The notes beneath the pieces are model-generated. The model saw only the letters and a list, made by a program, of their open reading frames with translations. It made no database searches and was not told the origin of the DNA. Made by a program: the position numbers and the translations under genes. From Ensifer sp. IC3342 (lineage in GTDB: Bacteria > Pseudomonadota > Alphaproteobacteria > Rhizobiales > Rhizobiaceae), in NCBI RefSeq assembly GCF_020193655.1, contig NZ_JADYVE010000003.1, forward strand, positions 434,001 through 498,000: a stretch of DNA of 64,000 nt. Reading direction: 5' to 3'. Of this stretch, positions 25,090-33,305 are shown one piece after another (position 1 is the stretch's first letter; every line of letters begins with the position of its first letter).

Positions 25090-25839
25090 ATGGAAAGGCG
25101 TGATTTCCTCAGGGGCCTGGCCTTGCTTGCGGCCTGCCCGCTCTGCGTCAAGATGGCATACGCGGCAGAGGGCGTGCACTGGGGCTATGAAGGCGAAGAG
25201 GGTCCTGAGCATTGGGGTACTTTGAGCGCTGAGAACAGTGCTTGTTCGGCCGGCTCGCAGCAATCACCGGTTGACATCCGCGGCGCGATCAAGGCCGAAA
25301 TCCCAGATCTCGCGGCGGACTGGGCGCGCGGCGGCACGATCCTCAACAATGGCCATACGATCCAGGTGAAGGCCGCCGGCGGTACGCTTCGCCGCGGCGA
25401 CAAGACCTTTGATCTGGTGCAGTATCACTTCCACGCGCCGAGCGAGCATCTTGTCGAGGGCAAAAACTTCCCGATGGAAGCGCATTTCGTTCACAAGAAT
25501 GCGGAGACCGGCGCGCTCGGCGTGCTCGGCGTTTTCCTTGTGCCCGGCGCGGCCAACCCGACCTTCGCGAGCCTTGCGGCGAAGTTCCCGCAGAACGCCG
25601 GCGAAGAAACCCAGCTCGATGCCGTCGACCCGAAGGGCCTCCTGCCCTCCTCGCTGAAGTATTGGAGCTATGAGGGATCGCTGACCACCCCTCCCTGCAG
25701 CGAGATCGTCGACTGGATGGTGGCGATGGAACCGATCGAGGTCGACCCGGCCGACATCAAGAAGTTCACTCGGCTTTATTCCATGAACGCTCGGCCGGCG
25801 CTTCCCGGCAACCGCCGCTACGTTCTGAGCTCCAGTTGA
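25090..25839 (+). CDS. Alpha-class carbonic anhydrase, exported
   Basis: A 249-residue periplasmic enzyme that interconverts CO2 and bicarbonate. The N-terminus MERRDFLRGLALLAACPLC carries a twin-arginine-like RRDFLRG followed by a hydrophobic core, so Tat export is possible. Zinc ligands are visible as QYHFHAPSEH (two His) and EAHFVHKN (third His). The substrate-pocket motif LTTPPCSEIVDW is intact, and QQSPVDIR marks the N-terminal side. A strong hairpin at 25874 ends the unit. Exported alpha carbonic anhydrases help supply bicarbonate across the envelope. Confidence 0.93.
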   Translation: MERRDFLRGLALLAACPLCVKMAYAAEGVHWGYEGEEGPEHWGTLSAENSACSAGSQQSPVDIRGAIKAEIPDLAADWARGGTILNNGHTIQVKAAGGTLRRGDKTFDLVQYHFHAPSEHLVEGKNFPMEAHFVHKNAETGALGVLGVFLVPGAANPTFASLAAKFPQNAGEETQLDAVDPKGLLPSSLKYWSYEGSLTTPPCSEIVDWMVAMEPIEVDPADIKKFTRLYSMNARPALPGNRRYVLSSS

Positions 25840-25873
25840 TCGACGACGGGGGCGCTTCTCCTCACGGCCGCGA

Positions 25874-25912
25874 GGCCACCGCGGCAAAAGCGTCGCTTTT
25901 GTCGCGGTGGCC
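25874..25912 (+). terminator. Terminator hairpin after carbonic anhydrase
   Basis: Arms GGCCACCGCGGCAAAAGCG and CGCTTTTGTCGCGGTGGCC match at 18 of 19 positions and are followed by CGTTT. It lies 35 bases after the stop codon. Confidence 0.65.
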
Positions 25913-26037
25913 GTTTGCGTGCCGGCGCATCCAACTCTAAACAACGCTTGCGAGCGGCGCCCACCGCCCCGGTATCACGTGCTTGCCAACACGACGGCGC
26001 AATTGTAGCTGATCGCATCTACCGGCGAGGGCGTAGC

Positions 26038-26373
26038 ATGGTTTTAAAGTACAGCGGGTTTCACATCTGGGAGGCGGATGATTGGCAACCGGATGACTTG
26101 ACCGACTTCGGTTTTTGGATGGACTTCTACGTCGGCGGCGCCAATGGAAACGACGCATTTACCGTCCTAGTTTGTAGTCCGTCATGGTTCGCGCGTGAAC
26201 GAGGTAGTGAGGCGACGAGCGGTCGCAATGTGATCTTCATGCCACGATTTGATCGAAACGACCTCGACGCTTTCCTCAAAGCCAGATGCGCAGGAGAAAG
26301 CGGCAAAAGCGTTGAAACCACAATGCTCAAAATCGATGGCATCGGTGAATGGGAGTATCGCTATCGGAGTTGA
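26038..26373 (+). CDS. Orphan Imm8-family immunity protein
   Basis: A 111-residue cytosolic protein. IWEADDWQPDDLTDFGFWMD, FYVGGANGNDAFTVLVCSPS and WFARERGS fit the Imm8 pattern: an acidic strand ending in a W-P-x-D segment, then G-x-x-x-x-D-x-F-x-x-x-V-C-x-P-x-W. Imm8 proteins neutralise toxins delivered by contact-dependent or type VI systems. No toxin gene adjoins it: upstream is carbonic anhydrase, downstream GrpB. GAGGG lies before ATG 26038. The family call is moderately sure; the partner is unknown. Confidence 0.65.
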   Translation: MVLKYSGFHIWEADDWQPDDLTDFGFWMDFYVGGANGNDAFTVLVCSPSWFARERGSEATSGRNVIFMPRFDRNDLDAFLKARCAGESGKSVETTMLKIDGIGEWEYRYRS

Positions 26374-26586
26374 GCCTTCGCGCGCGGGTGCGTGTCCGCG
26401 ATGGGCTCAATCGTCTCGTTCGTCGTGTCCGGCGCCAAGGACCGCAACGGTCGAGAGCCGATCAGCCAGCCGCAAACTTCCACTTCTGGCGCATTCCGGC
26501 AGGACGCCTACGACCGCTTTTACCCCCAAAGCGACATCAGGATACCGACGTCCGAATCCGGTGGAAAGCCGACCTCTCCTAACCCA

Positions 26587-27090
26587 TCAGGCGGACGCTT
26601 GCCGCACGATCTTCGCGACGAAGTCAGATTTGCCGCCAGTGTAGAATTTCCAGTCGCCGTTTGCCTCTGTCGCCAGTTTGCGCTTCAGAGCGGCATATTC
26701 CGCAGCGTCTTCCGGATGGGTACGGAGCCAATCGCGAAACAGCATGCGTTTGACATGCGTGGGGTTCTCCGGCCCGCAGAGGTAGAGCCGGGTGCCATAG
26801 GAGCCGTGGCCTGAGGTGAAGGTCCACATGCCATCACCGTATGGATCGCCGTGGAAGGTAAAGTCCGCGAGCGCCTTCACGCGCTCGACCGCCTCGACGA
26901 CCCTCGCACCGCTACAAAGCACGGCGTCGATGTCAATTTTGGGCTTGGCACAAAGGCCGGCGATCGATGTGCTCCCGACATGATGGATTTCAGCTACCAC
27001 ATCACCGATCACCGCCACGATCCGGCTCTTTTCCTCCTCGAACAATCCCGGCCATGCTGGATCGTAATCTACAACCTTTATCGCGCCCAT
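26587..27090 (-). CDS. GrpB/UPF0157 nucleotidyltransferase-like protein
   Basis: A 167-residue protein of the GrpB family, which has a nucleotidyltransferase fold. IKVVDYDPAWPGLFEEEKSR is the conserved opening; EIHHVGSTSIAGLCAKPKID is the signature (HxGSTS...KPxID), and RLYLCGPENPTHVKRMLFRD is the C-terminal motif. The reaction is not known for most members. I took ATG 27090 rather than an upstream GTG. The 213 bases after it up to the Imm8 gene show nothing coding. Confidence 0.85.
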   Translation of the reverse strand: MGAIKVVDYDPAWPGLFEEEKSRIVAVIGDVVAEIHHVGSTSIAGLCAKPKIDIDAVLCSGARVVEAVERVKALADFTFHGDPYGDGMWTFTSGHGSYGTRLYLCGPENPTHVKRMLFRDWLRTHPEDAAEYAALKRKLATEANGDWKFYTGGKSDFVAKIVRQASA

Positions 27091-27299
27091 CCGTGCACTC
27101 ACTCGGTTCGATTTTGATTGCAGCCTGCCCGATTCGCAGAGTTGATAGAATGCTCAGCCTTGTTGCCGGCCGGATGTCCTGCAGCACTGGAGGGCTGGCT
27201 CGATCCCGTGACAAGCACAGGAATGACGATGGGAGGAGACGCCTTGGCCCAACCCAAGCTCAGACTTCAGCGGCGATTTCAATGCGGCGAGTCGCGAGA
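27091..27299. repeat. Composite-repeat fragment
   Basis: From about 27165 to 27240 there is half of the composite repeat: GGATGTCCTGCAGC, GGCTGGCTCGATCCCGTGAC, AAGCACAGGAATGACGATGG. The rest has no gene. Confidence 0.45.
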
Positions 27300-27830
27300 T
27301 TAAGCGGGAACATAGGTCAACCTGACCACATCCTCGCCAATCCGATCATGGGTCACAAGGTGGAGCGGCGGCCGAGGCCCGGCGAAATATGGCTTGCCGT
27401 GACCAAGCACGACGGGGTGCAGGTAGATCCGATACTCGTCGATCAAGCCAAGCTCGGTGAGGCTTTGCGCCAAGACCGGACCAGCAACTTCGATCTCCCC
27501 CTCGCGCTCGGCCTTCAACTCGCGGATCGCGCCCTCAAGGTCATCCTTAACAAGGCTGGCATTGGGGCCGACAGACGTCAACGAGCGCGAGACCACCCAT
27601 TTCGGCTGCTTCCGCCACGCCGCCGCGAAGGCATGTTCCTCTGCATCCCATTCAGGATGATCGTCGTCCCAGTAACGCATGACCTCATACATTTGGCGGC
27701 CGTACACACTGCCCGCCTGCCCCTGAGCCTCCTCGATGAAGTGGCGGAACAGCGTGGGGCTTGGTGCAAACGCCATATGATCGACATAGCCGTCCAGCGA
27801 CTGGTTCATTCCGAACACGAGCTTAGCCAT
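27300..27830 (-). CDS. Dihydrofolate reductase-like (RibD C-terminal) family protein
   Basis: A 176-residue protein of the RibD_C/DHFR-like family. MAKLVFGMNQSLDGYVDHMA is the usual start; SVYGRQMYEVMRYWDDDHPE, KWVVSRSLTSVGPNASLVKD and EIEVAGPVLAQSLTELGLID follow, with LHPVVLGHGKPYFAGPRPPL near the end. These are NADPH-dependent reductases of uncharted substrate, distinct from FolA and RibD. ATG 27830 follows GAGGAAAGGAAG and is preferred over a GTG two codons earlier. Confidence 0.87.
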   Translation of the reverse strand: MAKLVFGMNQSLDGYVDHMAFAPSPTLFRHFIEEAQGQAGSVYGRQMYEVMRYWDDDHPEWDAEEHAFAAAWRKQPKWVVSRSLTSVGPNASLVKDDLEGAIRELKAEREGEIEVAGPVLAQSLTELGLIDEYRIYLHPVVLGHGKPYFAGPRPPLHLVTHDRIGEDVVRLTYVPA

Positions 27831-28160
27831 ACCCACTTCCTTTCCTCAAACGGCAATTCGCGCGGATCTGATTGTGTTATGCAATCGGTTATATCGCAAT
27901 TGGTTTTTATCAAGGGACACCCCCGACCTCCCGACACAGCCATTGCGACGTGAACGGACGGCGCTGGCTGGATTCCTGAGACAAGCACAGGAATGATCGA
28001 GGAGAGCCTTGCCGCAGCTACGCTGTAATGCCCATTCCGGCGATCGAGACCACACCATTGAAAATCCACAGCTCCGCCTGGCCATCGACCAGAAAAGTTG
28101 ATTGATTGACTCTTCTTTACAGACTAAAGCGATGACGAGATTCATCTGGAGGAGATCGCC
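27831..28160. promoter_or_regulatory. Leader of the iron-siderophore ABC operon with a repeat fragment
   Basis: The only repeat is GGCTGGATTCCTGAGACAAG at about 27965, a piece of the composite repeat. The 60 bases before the binding-protein gene are AT-rich (GATTGATTGACTCTTCTTTA) and probably hold its promoter; CTGGAGGAG is the ribosome site. An iron-responsive site could not be recognised by eye. Confidence 0.4.
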
Positions 28161-29126
28161 ATGGCGACAGCACGCAAGATCGCAACTCTCTTCGGCTTCC
28201 TGGCCGTTCTGGCCGCCGGAACCGCCCAAGCCGAGGACGGCAAGACGGTGACGGTCAAAGACGACCGCGGCGTCGAGGTGAAGGTTCCCGTCCAGCCCAA
28301 ACGCATCGCCTCGATTTCCTACTTTGCCGACGATGTCGCGCTGGCACTCGGCATCAAGCCCGTGGCCAGCACCTACATGGTGGCCGACCGCGCGCCCGAC
28401 TTCCTCCTCGGCCTGACGAAAGACATGTCCCAGATCGGCCAGCGCGCCAAGCCGAACCTCGAACTCCTCTCGGAAGCCAAGCCCGACCTGATCGTTGCGA
28501 TCCGCCGCTACACCGTCGGCAACGCGCCGCAGCTCGAGAAGATTGCGCCCTACATCGCCTACGACATGGAACTGCTCGACGGCAGCGACAAGGAGATCGC
28601 CGAGCTCTCCAGGATACTCGGCAATCCCGAGCGCGGCCTTCAGCTTAACAAGGACTTCCGGGCGCATCTGGCCGAAATCTCCGCGAAGGCCCCGAAGGAC
28701 GTTCATCCGCGCTTTGCGATCATGTGGGGTGGCGAGGTGCCGTTCGCGTTCCACGACGAGAACACGTCGGCATCCATCGTCAAGGCCATCGGCGGCGAGA
28801 ACATCGCCGGAGCCATGACGCTGGGCGGCGAGTTCGGTATCGACCTCAGCCTGGAGACGATGCTCGAGAAGGACCCGGAGGTCCTCTTCATCTACGACTA
28901 CGGCCCGGATCGCCCGCATGAAAACAACCCGATCTGGAGCCAGCTCACGGCGGTCAAGAACAACCGCGTCTTCTATGTCGGCGATCATTGGGTCGAGACA
29001 AACGGCCCGATCGCGCGCGAGATCGTGCTGAGAGAGGCGGCCCACTACCTTTACCCGGAAGTATTCCCCAAGGCGGACGTGCGGGCCGAGGCCGCGAAGA
29101 TAATCCCCGCCGAGGTCCAGAAGTAA
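28161..29126 (+). CDS. Iron-siderophore ABC transporter, periplasmic binding protein
   Basis: A 321-residue FepB/FhuD-type class III binding protein. The signal peptide ends LAAGTAQA/EDGK. The body begins KTVTVKDDRGVEVKVPVQPK, the standard opening of this family, then RIASISYFADDVALALGIKP and PNLELLSEAKPDLIVAIRRY. It captures a ferric siderophore or haem-like chelate in the periplasm and docks on the two permeases. It is first in a four-gene operon with 16 bases to the next gene. The exact chelate is not readable. Confidence 0.92.
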   Translation: MATARKIATLFGFLAVLAAGTAQAEDGKTVTVKDDRGVEVKVPVQPKRIASISYFADDVALALGIKPVASTYMVADRAPDFLLGLTKDMSQIGQRAKPNLELLSEAKPDLIVAIRRYTVGNAPQLEKIAPYIAYDMELLDGSDKEIAELSRILGNPERGLQLNKDFRAHLAEISAKAPKDVHPRFAIMWGGEVPFAFHDENTSASIVKAIGGENIAGAMTLGGEFGIDLSLETMLEKDPEVLFIYDYGPDRPHENNPIWSQLTAVKNNRVFYVGDHWVETNGPIAREIVLREAAHYLYPEVFPKADVRAEAAKIIPAEVQK

Positions 29127-29142
29127 CGAGCTGGCCGCGACG

Positions 29143-30150
29143 ATGATGGACGCACGGAAATCTTCGATAGCCATCTCTCTCGTCGTCGTCGCGACACTGC
29201 TGATCATCGTCGTCGGGCTGTTGCCCGGCGCGAAAACACTCTCGATCGACGCGGTTCTTCGAGCGCTGCTTGTCCCCGACGGCAAGATCGAGTCGATCCT
29301 CGTCTGGACGCTCAGGCTGCCGAGGAGCCTGGCCGCAGCGGTCGCGGGCGCGGGCCTTGCGGTCTCGGGCTATCTCCTTCAGTCACTGACCCGCAATCCC
29401 CTCGCCGATCCCGGTATCACGGGCGTGACCGCCGGAGCGGTCGCGCCGATCGTCGCCTGCTTCGTTCTGCTGCCGTGGGTTTCGTCGCTCTATTACCCCT
29501 TCGTCGGTCTTGCTGGAGGGCTTGCGGCGGCGTCGGTGACGTTCTGGGTGGCGCGGGGCGCCAATGGCCGGCCGCTTCACCTCGCCCTTGGCGGCATAAG
29601 CGTCTCGCTCTTCCTCGGGGCGATCACGATCTATGTGCTGCTGCTCGCCGGGCCGCAGTCGACCGCCCTCATGTTCTGGATATCGGGCGGCTTCGCGGGG
29701 CGGACTTGGTCGCACCTGCTTCACATGCTGCCTTGGGTCATCATCGGCGTGGCTGGCGCTCTGCTGCTGCACAGGGTCATCGCGATGTTCTCGCTCAGCG
29801 ACCATGCCGCCGCCGGAATGGGCGTGCAGCTCAATCTGTGGAAGCCAATTCTGCTTGTTCTTGGCATCTGTCCCGTGGCGGGCGTCGCGCCCGCCGCCGG
29901 GCCGGTCGCCTTCGTCGGACTGGCGGCGCCCCATATCGCCCGGCTGTTGAGGCCGCGAGGAACCGGTTGGGAGATCGGCCTTACCGCCGCCATCGGCTCG
30001 TTGATCGTGACCGCGGCGGACCTCACCGCGCGAACGATCGCCATCCCCAAGGAGCTCCCGGTCGGCATCATCACGGCGCTTCTCGGCGGCCCCATCTTTG
30101 TCTACCTGATCCAGCGCGGCCGACTTGATTTCACGGGGGAGCGCGCATGA
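29143..30150 (+). CDS. FecCD-family iron-siderophore permease, subunit 1
   Basis: A 335-residue inner-membrane subunit with about nine to ten helices. Family hallmarks: TLRLPRSLAAAVAGAGLAVS, GYLLQSLTRNPLADPGITGV, PVAFVGLAAPHIARLLRPRG and a C-terminal ELPVGIITALLGGPIFVYLI. It pairs with the next permease to form the translocation pore. Its stop overlaps the start of the second permease (ATGA), so the two are translationally coupled. Confidence 0.93.
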   Translation: MMDARKSSIAISLVVVATLLIIVVGLLPGAKTLSIDAVLRALLVPDGKIESILVWTLRLPRSLAAAVAGAGLAVSGYLLQSLTRNPLADPGITGVTAGAVAPIVACFVLLPWVSSLYYPFVGLAGGLAAASVTFWVARGANGRPLHLALGGISVSLFLGAITIYVLLLAGPQSTALMFWISGGFAGRTWSHLLHMLPWVIIGVAGALLLHRVIAMFSLSDHAAAGMGVQLNLWKPILLVLGICPVAGVAPAAGPVAFVGLAAPHIARLLRPRGTGWEIGLTAAIGSLIVTAADLTARTIAIPKELPVGIITALLGGPIFVYLIQRGRLDFTGERA

Positions 30151-31181
30151 CGTCAAACTCTCCGGCGATTGCGCAACCAAACGCCTGGCTCTTGCCCGCT
30201 GCCGCTCTCCTGGTTCTGGTCTCCATCGTCGCCGCAGTCTTCCTCGGTGTCGTCGACATCCCCGCTGAAGACATTGTCGCAGTGCTGACCGGCGGCGGTT
30301 CGTCGGACGCCCGTGCCATTATCCTCGACATCCGACTGCCGCGGATCGTGACCGGCATCCTCGCCGGCGTCCAGTTCGCGTTGGCGGGCCTCATTCTTCA
30401 GACGATCACCCGGAACCCCCTCGCCGATCCGTCACTCATGGGGGTTTCCCAGGGCGCAACGCTCACGGTGACGATCTTCCTGCTGTTCACAGTCTACATC
30501 TTCAATCCCGGCTCCAACACGCTTGCCGAGCTCCCGATCGGATGGCTGCCTGCCGCCGGAACGGTGGGCGGGATGATCGCGGGCGGCATCATCTATCTCC
30601 TGGCATTCCGCCTCGGCCTCAGCCCACTCCGCATCACGCTCTGCGGCATCGCCATCGGAGCGATCCTGCACGCCCTCGCCATCGGCCTGATTGCCGGCTG
30701 GGGCTCCGCGCGCATCGAAATCATCCTCGAATGGCTGTCGGGTAGCCTCTATGCGCGAACCTGGGATCACGCGCGCTTCCTGCTGCCGTTCACGGTCGCG
30801 GGTCTCGCCATGCTGCCGCTGATCTACCGCCCGCTCATCCTTCTCCAGTTCGACGCAGCCGTCGCCCGATCCTTTGGCCTGTCCTATCGCAAGCAGTTCT
30901 CGCTCGCCCTGCTCATCTCCTGTGCGCTTGCGTCGAGCGCCGTCGGATCAGTCGGCCCGATCGTGTTCGTCGGACTTGTCGTGCCGCATCTGGCGCGGTT
31001 CCTCGCCGGGAGGCATTTCCCCCTTGTCCTGCCGCTCACCATCGTGCTCGGCGCTGTCATCGTCACGCTCGGCGACCTGATCGGACGGCTCGCCGGTCGT
31101 GCCGAGGAAGTGCCGATCGGGGTGGTCACTGCCATCGTCGGCGCGCCAGCTTTGCTCGCGCTTCTGCGCAAGGTCCCTTGA
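30147..31181 (+). CDS. FecCD-family iron-siderophore permease, subunit 2
   Basis: A 344-residue permease homologous to the preceding gene. DIRLPRIVTGILAGVQFALA, GLILQTITRNPLADPSLMGV, GPIVFVGLVVPHLARFLAGR and EVPIGVVTAIVGAPALLALL are conserved. The heterodimer of two FecCD subunits is the standard arrangement. It starts within the last four bases of subunit 1 and ends four bases before the ATPase start, so all four genes form one tight operon. Confidence 0.93.
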   Translation: MTSNSPAIAQPNAWLLPAAALLVLVSIVAAVFLGVVDIPAEDIVAVLTGGGSSDARAIILDIRLPRIVTGILAGVQFALAGLILQTITRNPLADPSLMGVSQGATLTVTIFLLFTVYIFNPGSNTLAELPIGWLPAAGTVGGMIAGGIIYLLAFRLGLSPLRITLCGIAIGAILHALAIGLIAGWGSARIEIILEWLSGSLYARTWDHARFLLPFTVAGLAMLPLIYRPLILLQFDAAVARSFGLSYRKQFSLALLISCALASSAVGSVGPIVFVGLVVPHLARFLAGRHFPLVLPLTIVLGAVIVTLGDLIGRLAGRAEEVPIGVVTAIVGAPALLALLRKVP

Positions 31182-31185
31182 GATC

Positions 31186-31992
31186 ATGATGCCTCTGTCC
31201 TGTTCCCAACTGTCGGTTTTCTACGGTCGCCGGAAGGCACTGAACCGCTTCTCGCTTTCCATGGAGCCGGGCGAGATACGTGCTCTGATCGGCCCGAACG
31301 GATCCGGCAAGAGCACCGCGCTTCAAGCGCTTGCCGGCCTGATCGCGCCCGCGGAAGGTCGGGCCGAGATCGAAGGTGTTGCCGCCGCCTCGATGTCGCG
31401 ACGCGCCATCGCGAAGAAACTCGCCTTCCTGCCGCAGCAACCGACGGCTCCCGATGAGATGACGATTGCCCAACTCGTCCGGCAGGGGCGGTTTCCCCAT
31501 GTCGGCCTCTTCCGCTCCTACGGCCGGAAAGACGAGGAAGCCATCGAATGGGCGCTCGAGAGCACCGGCCTTACGAGCCTGGCGGACCGGACGCTGCAGG
31601 AACTCTCCGGCGGCGAGCGGCAGCGGGCGTGGATATCGGCAGCCCTGGCGCAGGAGGCGGGAATCCTGCTCCTGGATGAGCCGACATCCTTCCTCGATAT
31701 CGGCTATCAGGTCGAGGTCCTGGACCTCGTCCATCGCCTCAGCCGCGAGCGGGGCGTGACCATCGTCATGGCGATCCATGACATCAACCAGGCCATTGCA
31801 GTCAGCGACCGCATCTCCCTTCTCGAGAAAGGCGATCTGCGCTTCGATGGCGAGCCGAGAGCGCTTGCAGAAAGCGGGCTGATCGAGCGGACGTTTCGCG
31901 TCAAGGGGCGGTTCGTCGAGGTCGCTCCCGACAAGCCGCCCCACTTCGACGTCGAGCTTACAAAGCTGTCCCGCTATCCCATGTTTCCTTAA
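31186..31992 (+). CDS. Iron-siderophore ABC transporter ATPase; C-terminus runs into a repeat
   Basis: A 268-residue FecE/FepC-type ATPase. Walker A is GPNGSGKST, the Q-loop is LAFLPQQPTAPDEM, the signature is LSGGERQR, Walker B is ILLLDEPTS and the switch His is AIHDINQA. It powers the importer encoded just upstream. The last codons (CCC ATG TTT CCT TAA) are the beginning of the intergenic palindrome at 31979, so the repeat supplies the stop codon. Diverged pieces of the same gene lie at 34606-34728. ATG 31186 and 31189 are both possible starts. Confidence 0.92.
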   Translation: MMPLSCSQLSVFYGRRKALNRFSLSMEPGEIRALIGPNGSGKSTALQALAGLIAPAEGRAEIEGVAAASMSRRAIAKKLAFLPQQPTAPDEMTIAQLVRQGRFPHVGLFRSYGRKDEEAIEWALESTGLTSLADRTLQELSGGERQRAWISAALAQEAGILLLDEPTSFLDIGYQVEVLDLVHRLSRERGVTIVMAIHDINQAIAVSDRISLLEKGDLRFDGEPRALAESGLIERTFRVKGRFVEVAPDKPPHFDVELTKLSRYPMFP

Positions 31993-32083
31993 ATCGCACT
32001 CGATTCAAGGACAAAAACATGCGGCGATTCAAAGTGCTATAGCGTCCTTTATGGATCTTAAAACGACGCACGGCGCTGTAGGA
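31979..32083. repeat. Palindromic repeat overlapping the ATPase stop
   Basis: CATGTTTCCTTAAATCGCAC, loop, GGACAAAAACATG, linker GATTCAAAGTGCTATAGCG, and a closing hairpin to GGCGCTGTA. It is the left counterpart of the copy at 34728-34829. Confidence 0.8.
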
Positions 32084-32122
32084 CGCTTCACCAGGCGGAA
32101 CACGATCTTTGTCCGGGTGTAG
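32073..32122 (-). pseudogene. Duplicate C-terminal scrap of the methyltransferase at 34786
   Basis: Fifty bases match 34821-34870 at 46 positions by my reading and encode YTRTKIVFRLVKRPTAP against YTQTKIVFRLVKRPTAP in the intact gene. Three of the four changes are silent, so this is a diverged allele's end, not a recent copy. It marks the left edge of an inserted segment. Confidence 0.7.
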
Positions 32123-32165
32123 CTACGCTAGACGATGACTTGCTCGCCCAGCTTGTGATGCAACG

Positions 32166-33305
32166 TCAAGCCTGAGCCGCCAGTGCTGCCCGCACCGCAG
32201 CCGTGATCTGATCCTGCACCTGTTCGGTCAGATACGCATGCATCGGTAGACTGACGACCTCGGCAGCAAGGCGATCAGAGACCGGGAGGCCCGTCGGGGC
32301 AACCGGGAAGTGCCTGTACGCCGCTTGATGGTGCATGGGTCGCGGATAATAGACGGCTGTGGGAACGCCCGCCGCTGCCAGGAAGCTCTGGAACACCCCC
32401 CGGTCACACCTTAGCAGGCGCAGCGTATACTGTGCCCAGACCGAGCTCACGCCCGCCAGAACGTTCGGCACGGTGACAACATCGCCCAGTTGCTCATTGT
32501 AGCGGTTCACAATGCGGTTACGGGCCGTGATTTCATCCAGAAATATCTTGAGCTTCTCTATGAGAACGGCAGCCTGAACCGTGTCGAGACGGCTGTTCAT
32601 GCCGATCCGAACATTATCATGCTTGTCATTCCCTTGGCCATGAATGCGGAGCGAGCGGATGATGCCAGCCAACTCGTCGTCGCTTGTGAATACCGCACCG
32701 CCGTCCCCGTAGCAGCCCAGGGGTTTGGTCGGGAAGAAGCTTGTCGTCGTGGCAAGCCCAATTGTACCGACTTGTCGCCCCTTATAATTTGCGCCGAAGG
32801 CTTGAGCTGCATCACAGATCAGCCACAGGCGCTCGCGATCTGCAATTGCCTCGATAGCGTCGTAGTCGGCCGGCTGGCCAAAAAGATCGACCGCGACAAT
32901 GCCGACTCCCCTCAATCCGCTGTCCTTGACCGTTGTTATGGAGGATTGGAGGCTCCGGACATCGAGGTTGAAGGTATCCTCGCAGATGTCGACGAACACC
33001 GGTGTCGCACCAAGCCCGGCTATGGCTTCTGCGGTAGCCGCGAACGTAAAGGACGGACAGAACACCGCGTCGCCAGCCCCGACATTTTTCGCCATGAGTA
33101 CCAGGGTTAGAGCGTCGGTTCCACTGCCGCAGGAAATTGCGTGCCTTGCGCCACAATACGCGGCGAGGTCTTGCTCGAGTTGAGCAACCTCTGGACCCAT
33201 GACATATAGGCCGCGATCGAGAACGCTGCGGATTGCCTCGTCAACTACCTGTCCAAGATAGCGGCGTTGCGCGCCAAGATCGTTAAAGAGGATCCGGTCT
33301 GGCAT
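32166..33305 (-). CDS. DegT/DnrJ/EryC1-family sugar aminotransferase
   Basis: A 379-residue PLP enzyme. FNDLGAQRRYLGQVVDEAIR is the usual opening; YCGARHAISCGSGTDALTLV binds the cofactor phosphate; VDLFGQPADYDAIEAIADRE precedes LICDAAQAFGANYKGRQVGT, with the cofactor-pairing Asp, and TTSFFPTKPLGCYGDGGAVF carries the PLP lysine. It transfers an amino group to a keto-sugar nucleotide. The oxidoreductase gene just upstream overlaps its start by 23 bases, so the pair likely makes a 3-amino sugar for surface polysaccharide. Base composition is clearly lower in GC than the flanks. Confidence 0.9.
   Translation of the reverse strand: MPDRILFNDLGAQRRYLGQVVDEAIRSVLDRGLYVMGPEVAQLEQDLAAYCGARHAISCGSGTDALTLVLMAKNVGAGDAVFCPSFTFAATAEAIAGLGATPVFVDICEDTFNLDVRSLQSSITTVKDSGLRGVGIVAVDLFGQPADYDAIEAIADRERLWLICDAAQAFGANYKGRQVGTIGLATTTSFFPTKPLGCYGDGGAVFTSDDELAGIIRSLRIHGQGNDKHDNVRIGMNSRLDTVQAAVLIEKLKIFLDEITARNRIVNRYNEQLGDVVTVPNVLAGVSSVWAQYTLRLLRCDRGVFQSFLAAAGVPTAVYYPRPMHHQAAYRHFPVAPTGLPVSDRLAAEVVSLPMHAYLTEQVQDQITAAVRAALAAQA

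Noticed and set aside
25874..25912. Strong hairpin considered as another repeat copy or small-RNA end
   Set aside because: Its position just after the carbonic anhydrase stop and its unique sequence make a terminator the simplest reading.
27846..29285. A 479-codon minus-strand frame over the iron ABC binding-protein gene
   Set aside because: No motif or ribosome site; the plus-strand gene has a signal peptide and tight operon spacing.
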